Shown here one piece after another: positions 54,738 through 57,235 of a stretch of 57,235 nt of DNA. Below the pieces are notes generated by a model, which saw nothing but the letters and a program-made list of their open reading frames with translations, was not told the origin of the DNA and ran no database searches. Source of the stretch: Mammaliicoccus lentus (GTDB lineage: Bacteria > Bacillota > Bacilli > Staphylococcales > Staphylococcaceae). The stretch spans positions 1-57,235 of the forward strand of contig NZ_PPRS01000036.1 of NCBI RefSeq assembly GCF_002902755.1, in the 5' to 3' direction. The stretch's first letter is position 1. Every line of letters begins with the position of its first letter. A program made the translations under genes and the position numbers.

Positions 54738-55750
54738 TGCTTTTCAATCTCTTTATAATAATCTAAGTACCAATCAACAAACTTATTAACTCCATCTTGA
54801 ATTGAAGTTTCTGGTTTAAAATCAATGTTATTAAATAAGTCATCTACATTTGCATATGTTTCTGGAACATCCCCTGGTTGTAAGTCCATATAAACCTTTT
54901 TAGCCACTTTTCCTAATTTGTTTTCAATTGCTTCAACAAATTCCATAAGTCTAACAGGGCTATTATTACCAATATTATAAATTTTATATGGTGCATAAGA
55001 TGAACTTGGATCTGGATTGTCTCCAGTCCATTCAGGATTTGGTTGAGCTGGTTTTTGAACTAACCTACTTATAGCTTCAACTATATCGTCAACATACGTG
55101 AAATCTCTCATCATTTTCCCGTGATTATAAACATCAATTGCTTCATCATTAACAATTGCTTTAGTAAACTTAAATAATGCCATATCCGGTCTTCCCCACG
55201 GACCATATACAGTAAAGAATCTTAATCCTGTAGTAGGTAAGTTATATAAATGACTGTAAGTGTGAGCCATAAGTTCATTTGATTTCTTAGTAGCTGCATA
55301 TAAACTTAAAGGATGATCAATATTATCAGAAGTTGAAAACGGTTTAGAAGTGTTAGCACCGTAAACTGAACTGGATGAAGCATAAATTAAATGTTCTACT
55401 TTATGATGTCTTGAACACTCTAATATATTTGTGAATCCTACTATATTTGAATCAATGTATGCTCTTGGGTTCTCCAAACTATAACGAACACCAGCTTGAG
55501 CAGCTAAGTTAACAACTACATGCGGTTTTTCATTTTTGAATATTTCATTCATTGATGCGTCATCTTCAAGATTTATTTTGTAAAATGTGAAATTCTCAGT
55601 GCCGATTGATTTCAATCGATCCTCTTTAATTGTCACATCATAATAATCATTAATATTGTCAATACCTACAACTTCATAACCTTGTGATATTAATTTTTTT
55701 GATAAATGTGAACCTATAAATCCTGCTGTTCCTGTGATTAGAATTTTCAT
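54734..55750 (-). CDS. capI: CapI-like UDP-glucuronate 4-epimerase
   Basis: A 338-residue NAD-dependent epimerase close to S. aureus serotype 1 CapI along its whole length. Rossmann [33 protein letters not shown] with the Tyr-Lys pair, [18 protein letters not shown] and [13 protein letters not shown]. It converts UDP-glucuronate to UDP-galacturonate, so the capsule probably contains galacturonic acid. Four-base overlaps link it to the genes on both sides. Confidence 0.93.
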   Translation of the reverse strand: MKILITGTAGFIGSHLSKKLISQGYEVVGIDNINDYYDVTIKEDRLKSIGTENFTFYKINLEDDASMNEIFKNEKPHVVVNLAAQAGVRYSLENPRAYIDSNIVGFTNILECSRHHKVEHLIYASSSSVYGANTSKPFSTSDNIDHPLSLYAATKKSNELMAHTYSHLYNLPTTGLRFFTVYGPWGRPDMALFKFTKAIVNDEAIDVYNHGKMMRDFTYVDDIVEAISRLVQKPAQPNPEWTGDNPDPSSSYAPYKIYNIGNNSPVRLMEFVEAIENKLGKVAKKVYMDLQPGDVPETYANVDDLFNNIDFKPETSIQDGVNKFVDWYLDYYKEIEKQ

Positions 55751-57129
55751 ATTAAATCTCCATTTCTTCTTTTAGACATTTTTGCTAAAAATATTGATAG
55801 TAACTTCAAAATACTAAATATAATTATAATTGAAGATAATTCATTAATAAAAATACTTATATTTTGTGAAAATGTTATGCAAAGCCTTATTATTAAAGGT
55901 AAAATCAACATTGCTTCAATAATATATATTCCTCTTAATATTCTGAGGAATACAATTAAAAGAATAGTAATTACTGCCACTGAAATTGGAATACCTAACC
56001 ATCCAAATGCATGATTAAATTGACCTATAAGTGGTATTATTTGAGTTACATGATTACTTACACCAAAAATTTTAAAATTAAATAATTCTGAACTAGTTTT
56101 TATTGTCTCAGATCTCCAAAGTAAGTTTAAACCCAAAAACGGCCGAATTAAATCATAAAAGAATGTTAAAAACTCGTTTTTTTCACTTATTGAATGCACT
56201 TCTAAACTTAATGCCACATTATAGACACCAGCTATGTATACTTGAATATTATCTGTTATCAACCCGCTTATACTTTCAGTAATTTTATAATCAAATGTGT
56301 TTCGTAATATAGATATTATATAAATCGATATGAACATAAAAAAGGAAATTATTAAATTGTAAATTCTCATTTTATTTTTGTATAAATAATTCAAAAGTGT
56401 AAATGTGGATAAAATAGGTAATATTGCATCCATTCTATTATTGCCAACAAAAATTGAACTAATAATCAATATCCAAAATACGGTATAAAACAAATAAACT
56501 TTATTATTTTTAGATTTATATTTCATATAAAAATATCGTATTATATATCCCATCACAAGATATTTTGAAATATATATGCTTATTGTTAATAACGTAACCA
56601 GCTGACTTTGATTGTCTGTTGTGTCTTTATGACCTATTCCTAAAAAACTCACATTATCAAATACTATAAATAGAAAAAGAATATTTATAACAATAAATAA
56701 CTTATAAATAGTATCTTTAGAATGATTAAGAACTTTTAAATCTAAATTAGTCCGTAATGTATCTACATCATATTTTTTAAAAAAAAGGTAGTAAAAAACA
56801 TTAATAAATAAGTATTCAAACAACATATAGAAAATTGCTTTATCATATGATGAATTTAAAGGAGGGAATGAGGACCTACCTTCATACCATCCTGAATATA
56901 CAACCATGAAACTTAACAATATAAATCTTATAAAATAAATCAAATCAATTATTTTTATAACAAATCCTCTAGGAGTGTATATCACTCTAATAGTCATAAT
57001 TAATGCGTAAAATAGAGGTAAGATAAAAAGATATTTATAACCTGTATGATTTACATTTTGAATAACATATATTGTGACAAATAACGAGATAAAGATTGTC
57101 GAACCATATAATATCTTAATAAATTCCAC
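55747..57129 (-). CDS. Wzy-like capsule repeat-unit polymerase
   Basis: A 460-residue membrane protein with about 12 helices, a large outer loop (about 285-340) and low sequence conservation, the profile of O-antigen/capsule polymerases of the Wzy type, which join repeat units outside the membrane. Identification rests on topology and place in the operon, not on firm motifs. The only possible start is a GTG at 57129 with a weak site. It overlaps the previous gene by 14 bases and the capI-like gene by 4. Confidence 0.7.
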   Translation of the reverse strand: MEFIKILYGSTIFISLFVTIYVIQNVNHTGYKYLFILPLFYALIMTIRVIYTPRGFVIKIIDLIYFIRFILLSFMVVYSGWYEGRSSFPPLNSSYDKAIFYMLFEYLFINVFYYLFFKKYDVDTLRTNLDLKVLNHSKDTIYKLFIVINILFLFIVFDNVSFLGIGHKDTTDNQSQLVTLLTISIYISKYLVMGYIIRYFYMKYKSKNNKVYLFYTVFWILIISSIFVGNNRMDAILPILSTFTLLNYLYKNKMRIYNLIISFFMFISIYIISILRNTFDYKITESISGLITDNIQVYIAGVYNVALSLEVHSISEKNEFLTFFYDLIRPFLGLNLLWRSETIKTSSELFNFKIFGVSNHVTQIIPLIGQFNHAFGWLGIPISVAVITILLIVFLRILRGIYIIEAMLILPLIIRLCITFSQNISIFINELSSIIIIFSILKLLSIFLAKMSKRRNGDLI

Positions 57130-57235
57130 CTTCTTTTCTACTACTTTTAAAGTTATTTAAATTAAAATATAATGCCTTAAATCCAGTATTTAAAAAGTTG
57201 AATATTAATAACGTATACCCTGCACCAAATAACAT
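57116..57235 (-). CDS. C-terminal end of a membrane protein, cut by the window edge
   Basis: The last 39 codons of a gene that starts beyond the right edge and ends at 57116, inside the polymerase gene. The visible tail has one hydrophobic segment (TLLIFNFLNTGFKALYF) and a charged end. Its place before a polymerase suggests a Wzx-type flippase or another capsule membrane protein, but too little is visible to be sure. Confidence 0.5.
   Translation of the reverse strand: MLFGAGYTLLIFNFLNTGFKALYFNLNNFKSSRKEGGIY

Overview
The window looks like a chromosomal segment of a coagulase-negative Staphylococcus. It is AT-rich and uses strong AGGAGG-type ribosome binding sites. Its gene set is staphylococcal: LytM, an IsaB-type antigen, CstR/CstA/CstB/TauE, a BlaZ-like class A beta-lactamase, and capsule genes close to CapI, CapM and CapN of S. 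aureus. The beta-lactamase stands alone, without blaI or blaR1, as in species where it is chromosomal. I cannot name the species; the S. saprophyticus/xylosus/arlettae side of the genus would fit. No insertion sequence, tRNA, rRNA or CRISPR array was recognised.

Layout. 0.1-5.5 kb is a defence-like block: a single-chain GmrSD-type restriction protein (DUF262/DUF1524), then on the opposite strand a three-gene, translationally coupled operon led by a GHKL-ATPase protein with two unrecognised partners. 5.8-7.3 kb is a MurE-like ligase gene broken by an 8-bp tandem duplication. 7.4-10.8 kb is a cell-surface module: a two-repeat helical secreted protein ending in MPDTG, an RskA-type anti-sigma factor, a decayed ECF sigma gene and a class F-type sortase. 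The surface protein and the sortase share a matching promoter. 10.9-14.8 kb holds an FNT-family channel and a complete ECF-type importer whose promoter carries a Zur-like box. 14.9-18 kb holds a sirtuin, LytM and a ketopantoate-reductase-like enzyme. 18.2-22.8 kb is a sugar regulon (FucU/RbsD, LacI, KpsF-type SIS isomerase, ribokinase, FucP) with three identical 18-bp operators and two cre sites; the enzyme set suggests D-arabinose use. 22.8-26.1 kb holds a TDT transporter, an unknown protein and a flavin monooxygenase.

26.3-29.1 kb is a remnant ethanolamine locus: EutVW-like regulators beside a broken eutH. 29.5-35.2 kb holds isaB, an alcohol dehydrogenase with a metallo-beta-lactamase-fold lactonase, the beta-lactamase, a nucleoside deaminase and a tRNA-dihydrouridine synthase. 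35.3-41.7 kb is a second accessory patch: a GIY-YIG/DUF2075 protein with a MazG-like partner, two regulator fragments, a membrane protein, an aminoglycoside-nucleotidyltransferase-like protein, and a broken HNH-like gene behind a small membrane protein. 41.8-45.1 kb is an arsRBC operon extended by chrA. 45.4-49.0 kb is the persulfide-responsive cst locus, without sqr next to it. 49.65 kb to the right edge is the 3' part of a capsule operon on the minus strand, running off the window.

Several genes are broken (murE-like, ECF sigma, eutH, LacI and GntR fragments, HNH-like). Some lesions are substitutions or a clean duplication. Others are single-base changes in homopolymer runs and could be sequencing errors. 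All functional statements come from motif and family recognition by eye; no database search was possible.
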